A stretch of 64,000 nucleotides of DNA, taken from Gammaproteobacteria bacterium. Lineage in GTDB: Bacteria > Pseudomonadota > Gammaproteobacteria > Pseudomonadales > Azotimanducaceae_A. Below the pieces are notes generated by a model, which made no database searches, was not told the origin of the DNA, and saw nothing but the letters and a program-made list of their open reading frames with translations. A program made the position numbers and the translations under genes. Location: positions 5,297 to 69,296 of the forward strand of contig DUAT01000163.1 in NCBI GenBank assembly GCA_012960755.1. Reading direction: 5' to 3'. The stretch's first letter is position 1; the number at the start of each line of letters is the position of its first letter. This document shows, one piece after another, positions 1 through 8,512 of the stretch.

Positions 1-1011
1 TGCAATATGGTTGATCGTAAAACTGATACCCGCGGTGGCGGATATGTCTGCCGGGTCTGCGATTTTCTGGAAGTAAGTCTTGATAGCGATAGCCATTGAG
101 AAAAATATATGATCGAGAATGTATAGCACCACGGCCAGGGTGGCATTGTCGACGATGGCATAGGTCAGAAAGATCCCGATTAACCCCATGTATTCAAGCG
201 TCAGGGCTCGTCGCTCGCCGATGAAGCTAATCAATTGACCAATCTTTGGGGCGAACCAGATATTGATCGCCGAATTAACCAGTACCAGCAATACCATGTT
301 TTCCAGCGGAAAGCCGAATTTCTGTACGAGCAGAAAGCCCGCAAACACCGTGAAGATCTGTCGCCTTGCACCGGCAAGAAAAGTGAGTGCGTAGTACAAC
401 CAGTAACGTTTGCGAAGAAACAATTCGTTGCGCTGGACGACACTGTCTTCAAAGTGTGGAATGGCAAACCAGCAGAAAAAGGCGATGGCCATGGTCGCAG
501 TACCGGCGATCAGGTAGATGACGATATAATTGGGTTCAAGTACTTGAAGAACAAGATAAAGACTACCCAGACAAGCCAATGTGGCGAAGGAGCGTACACC
601 GATAATTTGACCCAATACCCTGGGCGCCTCGTGTTTGTCCAGCCATTGCAGGCTGAGCGACGTCTGCATCGTTTCGAGGTAGTGGAATCCTATCGACATC
701 AGCACCGTTGTTAGATATAGACCGATGATACTGGGAAAGAACCCGGTTAATGCGGTACCCAGGCCAAGCAGTAACAGGGACAGTATGGCAAAGTTTTGTT
801 GCTTGATGAATAAGAGAACATAGATGACAGTAAATGCAAGGAAACCGGGAATTTCCCGCAGGCTCTGCAGCATGCCAATATCCTTGCCCGTGAATGCTGC
901 AACTTCTACGGTGAAATTGTTGAGCAACGTCTGCCAAGCTGAAAATGCGACCGGGCTGGCAGCGGCGAGTATAAACAGTAAGGTTTTACGGTTTCTAAGA
1001 GATTCTTTCAC
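1..1011 (-). CDS. MFS transporter, 3' end cut off by window edge
   Basis: The first 337 codons of a multi-spanning membrane protein read without a stop to the window edge. The translation is a chain of hydrophobic segments joined by short charged loops (for example a loop with RYWLYYALTFLAGARRQIF), which fits the major facilitator superfamily; about nine membrane segments are inside the window and the C-terminal part is missing. The start is a GTG at 1011 that shares four bases (GTGA) with the stop of the DUF2970 gene upstream, so the two are very probably translationally coupled. Substrate cannot be told from the sequence. MFS is a family-level inference from topology and general resemblance, not from a diagnostic motif. 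Confidence 0.72.
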   Translation of the reverse strand, partial: MKESLRNRKTLLFILAAASPVAFSAWQTLLNNFTVEVAAFTGKDIGMLQSLREIPGFLAFTVIYVLLFIKQQNFAILSLLLLGLGTALTGFFPSIIGLYLTTVLMSIGFHYLETMQTSLSLQWLDKHEAPRVLGQIIGVRSFATLACLGSLYLVLQVLEPNYIVIYLIAGTATMAIAFFCWFAIPHFEDSVVQRNELFLRKRYWLYYALTFLAGARRQIFTVFAGFLLVQKFGFPLENMVLLVLVNSAINIWFAPKIGQLISFIGERRALTLEYMGLIGIFLTYAIVDNATLAVVLYILDHIFFSMAIAIKTYFQKIADPADISATAGISFTINHIA

Positions 1012-1268
1012 GCCAAAACCAGATTCACCACGCCAATGATACTAAGTACAAACAGCAGGGTAAAAACCAGCCCGCCGATAATAAATACAATGGGCTTACC
1101 ATTGGCAAAATCCCGCTCCTGGTTCGCCTGTGTCTGCACACCAAAGGCTGCAGCGACCACGCTGAGGGCTATTTGCAGGAACGTGGGTGGCTTGCTCTGT
1201 ATGGAATCCGGGTAGGGAGCCTGATCCAGCTCACGATCTGAGTCCCGGGGATCTTCAGAATCGGCCAT
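1008..1268 (-). CDS. DUF2970 family small membrane protein
   Basis: This 86-residue protein has an acidic N-terminus (MADSEDPRDSDRELD), a conserved central block reading PPTFLQIALSVVAAAFGVQ followed by an NQERDFANGKPIVFII stretch, and a single C-terminal membrane helix (about residues 60-85). The block order and length match the DUF2970 family, which is widespread in gammaproteobacteria and has no assigned function. It starts 51 bases after the end of metH on the same strand and overlaps the MFS gene by four bases, so it probably lies in the same transcript as the transporter. Confidence 0.85.
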   Translation of the reverse strand: MADSEDPRDSDRELDQAPYPDSIQSKPPTFLQIALSVVAAAFGVQTQANQERDFANGKPIVFIIGGLVFTLLFVLSIIGVVNLVLA

Positions 1269-1319
1269 GAGGTTTCCTGTACATCAATAAATAGTTCGCC
1301 ATAGTGTAACAAAATGCCG

Positions 1320-4300
1320 CTATTGGTAAACGAGCACCGGCGATAACCAGCGTTCGACTTCACTGACTTCCATCTTCTTCCTTTTTGCATAGTCTTCGAC
1401 CTGGTCCTTGTCGATTTTTCCCAACCCAAAATAGCGTGAATCCGGGTGAGAGAAATAGAAACCACTGACAGACGCAGCGGGGGTCATTGCGTAGTGCTCG
1501 GTTAAATCCACGCCGAGATTTTGGGTTGCACCCAGAAGCTCAAACAATGGACCTTTTTCGGTATGGTCCGGGCACGCGGGATAACCTGGCGCAGGCCGTA
1601 TACCCTGATAGGATTCCTTGATCAACTCTTCGTTGGTCCTGGATTCATCTTCTGCATAACCCCAGAATTCCCTTCGAACTCTCTCGTGCATTCTTTCTGC
1701 AAAAGCTTCCGCCAGTCGGTCAGCAATGGATTTGAGTAAAATCGCATTGTAATCATCGTTATCCGCTTCATATTCTGCTGCCAGTGCCCCAACACCATGA
1801 CCTGTACTGACCACAAAGCCACCGACATAATCTTTCAAACCCGTATCCACAGGCGCGACATAATCGGCCAGGCAAAAATTTGGTTGTTCATTGGGTTTGT
1901 CAGTCTGCTGGCGAAGATGATGCAAACATTGATCAGGTCGAGTACGTTCATCATCTTTAAACAATACAATATCGTTATGCTGAGTACTGTTGGCAGGCCA
2001 GAATCCGATCACCGCATTTGCTTTAATCAGTTTCTTACTAACAATTTCCTTAAGCATTTGCTGTGCATCGTTGAATAACGATGTTGCTGTTTCTCCCACC
2101 AGCTCATCTTCAAGTATGCGCGGAAACTTTCCCGCGAGTTCCCAGGTAATGAAAAATGGAGTCCAATCGATGTAGTCGATTAATTCCTCGATCGGGTAGT
2201 CTTCGAAGACTCTGGTCCCCAGGAATGACGGTTTTGGTGGCGAGTAATTCTGCCATTGTACGGGGCTTCGGTTGTCAACGGCATCTATAAACCGCAACAC
2301 GTTTCCTTTCGGTCGTCGATTTTTATTTCTGATGCGAATCTTCTCGTATTCTTCCCGGATGCTTTTGCAGTAGTCTGGTTTCAGCTCGTCACTCATTAGC
2401 TTGGTAGCAACACCCACAGCCCTGGAGGCATCAGCGACATAAACCGTTGATTCCGATTGGTAGCAGGGTTCTATTTTTACAGAAGTATGCGCCTTGGATG
2501 TTGTCGCACCCCCAATCAACAGCGGCAATTTAATTTGCAGGCGTTCCAATTCGGACGCGACATGAACCATTTCATCAAGCGAAGGGGTGATCAGCCCGCT
2601 CAGGCCGATGATGTCGACGTTTTCTTCCTGGGCTGCCTTGAGAATTTTGTCGCTGGAGACCATCACCCCAAGATCAATGACCTCATAGTTATTACACTGC
2701 AGCACAACACCCACGATGTTCTTGCCAATATCATGTACATCACCCTTGACAGTCGCCATCAGGATCTTGCCCTTGGTACGGTTTTTTGCGTCCTTCTCAT
2801 CTTCAATATAAGGTTCAAGGTACGACACCGCCTGTTTCATAACCCGCGCGCTTTTAACTACCTGTGGCAAAAACATTTTTCCAGCACCGAACAGGTCTCC
2901 AACCCGGTTCATTCCGTCCATTAGAGGTCCTTCTATGACTTCCAGGGGGCGGTCGAATTGTGTTCGGGCGGCTTCAGTGTCTTCAATGATGTAAGTATTG
3001 ATGCCTTTCACCAGCGCATGAGCCAATCGTTCAGCTGGATCAGCCTCGCGCCAGGTGAGGTCTTCGATTTTTGCGCTTGATCCTCTGCCTGCAAAACGTT
3101 CCGCGACTTCTAACAAGGCTTCTGTGGCGTCGTCACTTCGATGCAGAATGACGTCTTCTATCTTGTCACGTAATTCTAGCGGTATTTCTTCATAGATGGC
3201 CAGCTGTCCGGCATTGACAATACCCATGGTCAACCCGGCTTTGATGGCGTGGTATAGGAACACCGCATGTATCGCCTCGCGTACCTGGTTGTTCCCCCGG
3301 AACGAAAAGGAAACGTTGCTAATCCCGCCGGATATTTTTGCCAGCGGCAGGCTCCTGGTAATGAATTCACAAGCATCAATAAAGTCTTTGCCATACAGAT
3401 TGTGCTCCTCGATACCGGTTGCAACCGCAAAGACATTGGGGTCGAATATAATATCCTGGGGCTCGAATCCCACATCGTTAACCAGGATGTCATAAGACCT
3501 TTGACAAATTTGTTGCTTGCGCTGCAGGCTGTCGGCCTGTCCATCTTCATCAAAAGCCATAACAATGACTGCAGCGCCATGCTTACGGCAGATAGATGCC
3601 TGTTCCTTGAATTCAGCTTCGCCCGCTTTGAGGCTGATGGAATTGACGATGGACTTACCCTGCAGGCACTTTAATCCAGCCTCGATAATTTCCCACTTCG
3701 AGGAATCTACCATGACAGGTACTCGGCTGATATCAGGCTCCGCGGCAATCAGGTTGAGAAAATGAACCATGGCTGCTTTTGAATCAAGCATGCCTTCGTC
3801 CATATTGATGTCAATAATCTGCGCGCCGTTGTTAACTTGTTGTAAGGCAACATCCAATGCCTCTTCATAACTTTCTTCACGGATCAGGCGAGCAAATTTT
3901 GCGGAACCGGTGACGTTGGTTCGTTCGCCTATATTAACAAACAGCGAATCCTGATTGATACGGAAGGGTTCCAGCCCGCTTAATAAACAATCCGTGGTGG
4001 TCTGTGCAAATTTTCGGGGCGAATGAGTTGCAGAAATACGAGTAAACTCCTCGATATGTTCCGGGGTTGTGCCACAGCAGCCACCGATAATATTTACGAG
4101 ACCAGAGGATAGGTAACTTTCCATTGAAGTCACCATCTCGGGAATGGTTTCGTCGTACTCGCCGAATTCGTTGGGTAGACCGCGGTTTGGATATGCGCTG
4201 ACGTAACAGTCGGCAACTTTGGAAATGTCTTCGACATAGGTTCTAAGTTCGTCCGCACCGAGCGCGCAGTTAAAACCAACTGATATTGGATTGGCATGCC

Positions 4301-5006
4301 GAATGGAAGCCCAGAACGCCTCGACAGTCTGGCCGGATAGCAATCGACCACTGGCGTCTGTAATAGTGCCGGAGATCATGATGGGATACTCGGTATCCAG
4401 TGATTCAAAAACAGAAAGTGCCGCATAGATTGCTGCTTTTGAGTTCAACACGTCAAACACGGTTTCGATTAATATGATGTCGACACCGCCTTCGATGAGG
4501 GCTGTGATTGCTTCTGAATAGTCCTCCACCAAGTCATCGAAGGTAACACTGCGGTAGCCTGGATCATTGACGTCGGGGGACAGGCTGGCAGCGCGGGTAG
4601 TAGGTCCCACGGCACCGGCTACAAACCTGGGTTTGTCCGGAGTTGCTACCTCGTCAGCTGCTTGCCGCGCGAGTCTGGCGGCTTTAAAGTTTATTTCGCG
4701 GGCGTAGTCCTCCAAATCGTAGTCTGCCTGGGAAACGCGATTGGCTGTAAACGTGTTGGTTTCGATAATATCCGAACCACTACGGAGGTATTTCAAGTGG
4801 ATGTCTTTCAGCGCAACCGGCATCGTCAGGGCAAGAAGTTCGTTGTTACCTTTGAGATCAGTAGGATGATCGACAAAACGCGAACCGCGAAAATCGGACT
4901 CTGTCAGTTTCAGGTCCTGGATCATGGTGCCCATGGCACCGTCCATGACTAAAATGCGTTGGCTGAGGTGTTCTTTGAAGAGCTGGTACTTCGATGACTG
5001 TTTCAT
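1320..5006 (-). CDS. metH: Cobalamin-dependent methionine synthase
   Basis: The 1228-residue product transfers a methyl group from 5-methyltetrahydrofolate through cobalamin to homocysteine. All four modules are visible in order: the homocysteine/zinc domain (about 1-330) with the GFNCALG cysteine and the [10 protein letters not shown] pair; the pterin domain (about 350-620, [13 protein letters not shown]); the cobalamin domain with the [11 protein letters not shown] motif whose His (near residue 755) replaces the lower axial ligand; and the C-terminal reactivation domain with the [15 protein letters not shown]doMet-binding motif. The length is within a residue or two of the E. coli enzyme. 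The ATG at 5006 gives the expected N-terminus ([19 protein letters not shown]). The gene is divergent from nfuA; its leader is long and contains several hairpins. Confidence 0.98.
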   Translation of the reverse strand: MKQSSKYQLFKEHLSQRILVMDGAMGTMIQDLKLTESDFRGSRFVDHPTDLKGNNELLALTMPVALKDIHLKYLRSGSDIIETNTFTANRVSQADYDLEDYAREINFKAARLARQAADEVATPDKPRFVAGAVGPTTRAASLSPDVNDPGYRSVTFDDLVEDYSEAITALIEGGVDIILIETVFDVLNSKAAIYAALSVFESLDTEYPIMISGTITDASGRLLSGQTVEAFWASIRHANPISVGFNCALGADELRTYVEDISKVADCYVSAYPNRGLPNEFGEYDETIPEMVTSMESYLSSGLVNIIGGCCGTTPEHIEEFTRISATHSPRKFAQTTTDCLLSGLEPFRINQDSLFVNIGERTNVTGSAKFARLIREESYEEALDVALQQVNNGAQIIDINMDEGMLDSKAAMVHFLNLIAAEPDISRVPVMVDSSKWEIIEAGLKCLQGKSIVNSISLKAGEAEFKEQASICRKHGAAVIVMAFDEDGQADSLQRKQQICQRSYDILVNDVGFEPQDIIFDPNVFAVATGIEEHNLYGKDFIDACEFITRSLPLAKISGGISNVSFSFRGNNQVREAIHAVFLYHAIKAGLTMGIVNAGQLAIYEEIPLELRDKIEDVILHRSDDATEALLEVAERFAGRGSSAKIEDLTWREADPAERLAHALVKGINTYIIEDTEAARTQFDRPLEVIEGPLMDGMNRVGDLFGAGKMFLPQVVKSARVMKQAVSYLEPYIEDEKDAKNRTKGKILMATVKGDVHDIGKNIVGVVLQCNNYEVIDLGVMVSSDKILKAAQEENVDIIGLSGLITPSLDEMVHVASELERLQIKLPLLIGGATTSKAHTSVKIEPCYQSESTVYVADASRAVGVATKLMSDELKPDYCKSIREEYEKIRIRNKNRRPKGNVLRFIDAVDNRSPVQWQNYSPPKPSFLGTRVFEDYPIEELIDYIDWTPFFITWELAGKFPRILEDELVGETATSLFNDAQQMLKEIVSKKLIKANAVIGFWPANSTQHNDIVLFKDDERTRPDQCLHHLRQQTDKPNEQPNFCLADYVAPVDTGLKDYVGGFVVSTGHGVGALAAEYEADNDDYNAILLKSIADRLAEAFAERMHERVRREFWGYAEDESRTNEELIKESYQGIRPAPGYPACPDHTEKGPLFELLGATQNLGVDLTEHYAMTPAASVSGFYFSHPDSRYFGLGKIDKDQVEDYAKRKKMEVSEVERWLSPVLVYQ

Positions 5007-5090
5007 TTTTACTAACTCTTGGGTCCAGGGCCGGGGTGCCCGGGGCTTTAATATCGCTGCAGTTTAGCAGCTATCTTTACAGTCCGATTT

Positions 5091-5183
5091 GAAGATCTTA
5101 TGGGATAAGCATGAATGATCTTCATAGTTCCTCACTGTCAGGATAAGTCTCCAGGTAATGGAAAACCCCTGTAAAAGCAGGGG
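5091..5183 (-). promoter_or_regulatory. Structured metH leader with terminator-like hairpin
   Basis: The 263-bp gap between divergent metH and nfuA holds two inverted repeats. CCCCTG at 5166-5171 pairs with CAGGGG at 5178-5183; read on the minus strand the stem is followed by TTTT, like a weak intrinsic terminator inside the metH leader. A second stem (7 bp) pairs 5091-5097 with 5117-5123 and encloses a further TTAT/ATAA pairing. This arrangement could allow attenuation of metH, but I do not recognise the consensus of the SAM, SAH or cobalamin riboswitches, so a regulatory role is only an inference. Confidence 0.35.
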
Positions 5184-5269
5184 CTTACATAGATAAGTTG
5201 GCGCAGGCACGCTTGATTCAGTAAACTTCTCTTTTACATTAAAATTATGCAGGTGCATCGAGGCCTCCC

Positions 5270-5851
5270 ATGGTTGAAGTTACAGAAAGAGCGCAGGAAT
5301 ATTTTGTCGAACTGCTGTCCAAGCAGGAAGCGGCAGATATCGGCATCCGGATCTTTATCACAGATCCTGGTACCCCAATGGCCGAGACTTGTATTGCCTA
5401 CTGTAAACCAGGCGAAGAGCAGGACGATGATATCCCGGTTGAGTACAAGGGCTTTACCGGCTGGATTGACAGTCGCAGCCAGACGTTCCTGGAAGATGCC
5501 CTGGTGGATTTTGCGGAAGACAGAATGGGTGGGCAGTTAACCATCAAGGCGCCCAACTCGAAGGTACCGCAGGTATCCGATGACAGTCCCCTGGAGGACA
5601 GGATCAATTACATACTTCATAGTCAGGTTAATCCTGGTCTGGCTTCACATGGTGGTATGGTTAACCTGGTTGAGATTGTTGATGAGGACATTGCGGTGCT
5701 GCAATTTGGTGGTGGGTGCCAGGGTTGCGGTATGGTCGATATGACATTGAAAGACGGTGTTGAGAAGACGTTGCTGGAACAATTGCCGCAATTGAAAGCG
5801 GTGAGGGATGTGACGGATCACACGGTTACCGAGAATGCTTTTTATAAATAA
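5270..5851 (+). CDS. nfuA: Fe-S biogenesis protein NfuA
   Basis: NfuA carries [4Fe-4S] clusters to apo-proteins under oxidative stress or iron shortage. The 193-residue protein has a degenerate A-type (HesB-like) N-terminal domain (about 1-100, including [14 protein letters not shown]) and a C-terminal Nfu domain with the cluster-binding CQGC motif (Cys150 and Cys153) inside [20 protein letters not shown]. Length and domain order equal E. coli NfuA (191 residues). The ATG at 5270 is preceded by a GAGG element and matches the usual family N-terminus ([12 protein letters not shown]); an overlapping out-of-frame ORF starting at 5247 is a shadow. The gene faces the DAHP synthase gene downstream. 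Confidence 0.97.
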   Translation: MVEVTERAQEYFVELLSKQEAADIGIRIFITDPGTPMAETCIAYCKPGEEQDDDIPVEYKGFTGWIDSRSQTFLEDALVDFAEDRMGGQLTIKAPNSKVPQVSDDSPLEDRINYILHSQVNPGLASHGGMVNLVEIVDEDIAVLQFGGGCQGCGMVDMTLKDGVEKTLLEQLPQLKAVRDVTDHTVTENAFYK

Positions 5852-5921
5852 GAGGGTGGGTGAAGGAAAGAAATCTGCAACAGATAAAACTCAGCTCAGT
5901 TGAGATTTTTCTGATCAATCC

Positions 5922-5957
5922 GCGTTGAAAGGAAAGACCTTCCTTTCCTTTCAACGC
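5922..5957. terminator. Perfect 15-bp hairpin between convergent genes
   Basis: Bases 5922-5936 (GCGTTGAAAGGAAAG) are the exact reverse complement of 5943-5957, around a six-base loop. It lies between the convergent ends of nfuA and the DAHP synthase gene, where a bidirectional terminator is expected. There is no clear T-tract after either arm. A smaller CTCA/TGAG stem followed by ATTTTT lies just before it (5890-5910) and may be the actual nfuA terminator. Confidence 0.5.
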
Positions 5958-6037
5958 TACTACCTTCTTATCTCAAAATACTGTTCTAGTCTCAAGCCTT
6001 CGTTGTCTTCCATGGACTCGTGTACGAACTGTTCGGC

Positions 6038-7144
6038 TCAGCCTGTCTTCGCTAACGAGTCCGCCGGGGTGAGGGGCTGTCGATCTGCCAGCACATCTTT
6101 GACCTGGGTCCTGAGACCCCGGATCATTTCCTCGGTCTTTTTCCAGTCGACACAAGCATCGGTTACTGACACGCCATACGCCAGTTTGGATCTGTCTTGA
6201 GGGATCTTCTGGTTTCCGGCGTGAATGTTACTTTCTATCATGAAGCCGATGACGGAGCGGTTTCCCTGTTTGATTTGCTCGGCAACATCACTCAAGACGT
6301 TGGCTTGCCGTTCATGGTTCTTTTCCGAGTTGGCATGGCTGCAGTCAACCATTACGTTGGCTGCAATACCGGCTTTGAGTAACCGTTGCTCACAGTGGCT
6401 GACGTTCTCTGCATCGTAGTTTGTTGTTCCGCCACCGCCGCGTAAGACAATGTGGGCATGACCATTGCCTTTCGTGTGTATTACTGACACTTCTCCCTGG
6501 TGGTTGATACCCAGGAAGCGATGGGGAGCCGAGACAGATTGTAGTGCATTGATGGCAACCTCAAGACCGCCGTCAGTGCCATTTTTGAAACCCACTGCTG
6601 AGGATAAACCACTGGCCATTTCTCTGTGGGTCTGGGATTCTGTGGTTCGCGCTCCAATCGCGCTCCAGGCAATCAGATCCTGCAAAAACTGGGGAGAGAT
6701 GGGGTCCAGTGCTTCTGTCGATGTCGGCATTCCCATTTCAGACAAGTCTGCCAGCAAATTACGCCCAAGAAAGAGGCCTTCTGAAATGTTGAAGGAATCG
6801 TTCAGGTGTGGGTCATTGATGAAGCCTTTCCAGCCAATGGTGGTCCTGGGTTTTTCGAAGTACACCCGCATCACCAGAAAAAGCGTATCGGACACTTCCT
6901 CAGCCAGGGCTTTTAACCGCCGGGCGTAGTCCAACGCGGCATCTATGTCGTGAATTGAGCAGGGTCCGACAACCAGAAACAAGCGCGGATCCTTGCGATC
7001 AATAATATTCTTGATCGTTATTCGAGCGTTGGAGACAGTCGCCAGGGCATTTTCAGAAATAGGCACTTTGTGCTTTAACCGCTCCGGTGTTATCAGCTTT
7101 TCTTCACTTAACACGTTTAAGTCATCCACTTTGATCTTGGTCAT
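6038..7144 (-). CDS. aroG: Class I DAHP synthase (3-deoxy-7-phosphoheptulonate synthase)
   Basis: The enzyme condenses phosphoenolpyruvate and erythrose 4-phosphate in the first step of the shikimate pathway. The class I signatures are present in order: LVVGPCSIHD, FEKPRTTIGWKG, IGARTTESQTHR, GFKNGTDG, HIVLRGG and MVDCSHANS. I start at the ATG at 7144 (368 residues): it has a GGGG element upstream, and the longer reading from a TTG at 7180 would begin inside the T-tract of the upstream attenuator. The symbol aroG is given for the family; which amino acid feedback-inhibits this copy (AroF, AroG or AroH type) cannot be read from the sequence. Expression is very probably controlled by attenuation through the leader at 7179-7350. 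Confidence 0.95.
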   Translation of the reverse strand: MTKIKVDDLNVLSEEKLITPERLKHKVPISENALATVSNARITIKNIIDRKDPRLFLVVGPCSIHDIDAALDYARRLKALAEEVSDTLFLVMRVYFEKPRTTIGWKGFINDPHLNDSFNISEGLFLGRNLLADLSEMGMPTSTEALDPISPQFLQDLIAWSAIGARTTESQTHREMASGLSSAVGFKNGTDGGLEVAINALQSVSAPHRFLGINHQGEVSVIHTKGNGHAHIVLRGGGGTTNYDAENVSHCEQRLLKAGIAANVMVDCSHANSEKNHERQANVLSDVAEQIKQGNRSVIGFMIESNIHAGNQKIPQDRSKLAYGVSVTDACVDWKKTEEMIRGLRTQVKDVLADRQPLTPADSLAKTG

Positions 7145-7178
7145 TGTCCAGCCCCGCTTTGCGCTGTCTGCTTGATTC

Positions 7179-7237
7179 AAAAAAAAACCCCGGTAGACGA
7201 CGCCTATCGGGGTTTCCTGTAGGCGGTTCGACCGCCT
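7179..7237 (-). promoter_or_regulatory. Transcription attenuator of the DAHP synthase gene
   Basis: On the minus strand a strong intrinsic terminator stands 35 bases before the gene: AAACCCCG (7208-7215) pairs with CGGGGTTT (7185-7192), an inner TAG/CTA pairing extends it, and nine T residues follow (7179-7187). A competing pairing is visible: CGCCTA (7220-7225) is complementary to TAGGCG (7201-7206) inside the terminator's left arm, which would form an antiterminator. CGCCTA is in turn captured by the perfect AGGCGGT/ACCGCCT hairpin at 7221-7237. In addition TTTTGG within the leader peptide codons (7285-7290) can pair with CCAAAA (7239-7244). This is the classical arrangement for ribosome-mediated attenuation. 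Confidence 0.88.
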
Positions 7238-7254
7238 GTTTTGGTTAAAGCGAT

Positions 7255-7350
7255 CTAACTATTATCGAAATAGTAAAAGCCCAGCCAAAAGTAATCTGCA
7301 CGCATGGTGTCAGATCTAGCCGGGGCTGAGTGTGTAAATCGCTTTGTCAT
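7255..7350 (-). CDS. Aromatic leader peptide controlling DAHP synthase
   Basis: A 31-codon reading frame begins at ATG 7350 (MTKRFTHSAP...) and ends at TAG 7255-7257, just before the attenuator. Its second half contains DYFWLGFYYF, so seven of the nine residues after Asp19, apart from Leu and Gly, are aromatic: Tyr, Phe, Trp, Phe, Tyr, Tyr, Phe. Such a run directly in front of a terminator/antiterminator is the hallmark of an attenuation leader; the ribosome should stall when Phe-, Tyr- or Trp-tRNA is scarce. The start is uncertain: in-frame ATGs also lie at 7374, 7362 and 7305. ATG 7350 fits best with the predicted transcription start. Confidence 0.85.
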   Translation of the reverse strand: MTKRFTHSAPARSDTMRADYFWLGFYYFDNS

Positions 7351-7369
7351 ATTCTTATTCATCGCGGTT

Positions 7370-7397
7370 ATCATAACGTCAGAATTCCACCTTGCAA
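7370..7397 (-). promoter_or_regulatory. Predicted sigma-70 promoter of leader and DAHP synthase gene
   Basis: On the minus strand TTGCAA (7392-7397) is followed after 16 bases by TATGAT (7370-7375). The -10 box matches the consensus at five of six positions and the -35 box at four. Transcription would begin near 7363, about a dozen bases before the leader peptide ATG at 7350. Confidence 0.55.
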
Positions 7398-7405
7398 GTG
7401 TTTTC

Positions 7406-7531
7406 TCATTTGGTCAGATAAACCACATCCGCATCGTTGAAGTCACGCAAGCTGGAAACGATGACAGTTTGGCCTTCGGTTAGACCAGACAGTGCCTCAA
7501 CACGGCTGACACTGATCATGTCTATTTCGAC
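7406..7531 (-). pseudogene. C-terminal remnant of an RND/ABC efflux adaptor (HlyD/MacA-like)
   Basis: The minus strand reads VEIDMISVSRVEALSGL, then TEGQTVIVSSLRDFNDAD and VVYLTK, then stops. This is the typical end of a periplasmic adaptor (membrane fusion) protein, in which a VEVLSGLxxGxxVIVS block and a FxDAxxV block close the protein. Only about 41 codons survive: an in-frame TGA precedes them, and the expected hundreds of residues of the beta-barrel, lipoyl and coiled-coil domains are absent, because the TauE/SafE gene and its upstream region begin just beyond. It is best read as a decayed scrap left by a deletion. Confidence 0.6.
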
Positions 7532-7721
7532 TCACGCCGGGCAGCAATTTGCGCAAGATCAACTTTTTGCTGGTTCCCCAGGTCAGTTTTTCTAGCCTGG
7601 ATCTGTTGCCGTTTTTAACTGATTCGACAAAAATAGTTTTAACAACAATGGTTTGACATTACCGCCCAGCTGCATACCATGCGTTTTGGAATTTAACTGC
7701 ATGATGTAAGGAACTTGTCTG

Positions 7722-8486
7722 GTGGAGCTGGATCTTTCCATAGCTGGTATTGCCGCTCTGTTAATAGCTGGCCTGATTGCCGGTTTTATCAATACCCTGG
7801 CGGGGGGCGGCTCAATGCTCACCTTACCTGCCTTAATGATGATGGGAATGCCTGCGGATATAGCCAATGCGACCAACCGTGTTGGCGTGTTGCTGCAGTC
7901 GCTGGTGGCAGTGAAAGGATTCAGGAAGTACGATCGTCTTGATTCAGCTGCGATTGTTCCAATGCTTGCTCCAACACTGGTTGGGGCCGTGTTGGGTGCA
8001 TTGATGGCATCGTATCTGCCGGTCTGGCTTTTAAAACCCACCTTGTTGGGGAGCATGATAGCGATGGCACTGGTGATGTTGATCCGTCCGGACATGGTTG
8101 CGCCTGCCGATGGGACCTCCGCATTGAGTGTCAGGGAGAAGCCAGCCGCAGCCTTTGGGTTGTTTTTTGCTGGCGTCTATGGTGGTTTTGTCCAGGCCGG
8201 GGTTGGATTTATATTACTGGCAGCGCTGGCAGGTGGCTTACGCTATGATCTGGTTCGGGCAAACGCATTAAAAATGGTAGCCACGGCGGTACTGAGTGTT
8301 GTTGCCCTGTTCATCTTTATCGCCCGGGACCAGGTATATTGGATACCGGGGCTTATTTTAGCCGCGGGCACAATGGTGGGCGCGTCGGTTAGTGTTCGAT
8401 TCGCGATCAACGTGTCACAGACCACTCTAAAATGGTTACTTTTTGTTATGGTTTGTATTACCTGTGGTGGTGCCTTGTTTTTGTAA
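7722..8486 (+). CDS. TauE/SafE family sulfite/anion exporter
   Basis: The 254-residue protein has about eight hydrophobic segments arranged as two similar halves, each beginning with a glycine-rich re-entrant motif (IAGFINTLAGGGSMLTLPAL in the first half and AGVYGGFVQAGVGFILLAAL in the second). These motifs, length and topology are those of TauE/SafE permeases, which move sulfite, sulfoacetate or related organic anions across the inner membrane. The start is the GTG at 7722 with AAGGAA 9 bases upstream. The substrate is not determined; glnS follows 26 bases later and may be co-transcribed. Confidence 0.9.
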   Translation: MELDLSIAGIAALLIAGLIAGFINTLAGGGSMLTLPALMMMGMPADIANATNRVGVLLQSLVAVKGFRKYDRLDSAAIVPMLAPTLVGAVLGALMASYLPVWLLKPTLLGSMIAMALVMLIRPDMVAPADGTSALSVREKPAAAFGLFFAGVYGGFVQAGVGFILLAALAGGLRYDLVRANALKMVATAVLSVVALFIFIARDQVYWIPGLILAAGTMVGASVSVRFAINVSQTTLKWLLFVMVCITCGGALFL

Positions 8487-8512
8487 TAACTTACTGAGTT
8501 TAAGTGAACTAA

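Noticed and set aside
235..714. 159-codon plus-strand frame opposite the MFS gene
   Set aside because: The minus strand carries a continuous hydrophobic MFS reading frame; the plus-strand translation shows no domain.
5007..5269. SAM, SAH or cobalamin riboswitch before metH
   Set aside because: None of the conserved cores (for example the cobalamin GCCACTG box or the SAH GGAGCG core) was seen on the metH strand; only unclassified hairpins remain.
7221..7237. GGTTCGACC as a tRNA T-arm
   Set aside because: It is the loop of the perfect AGGCGGT/ACCGCCT hairpin in the attenuator; no cloverleaf fits.
7592..8095. 167-codon minus-strand frame under the TauE/SafE gene
   Set aside because: It is antisense to a well-supported permease, with a composition typical of a shadow frame and no family match.
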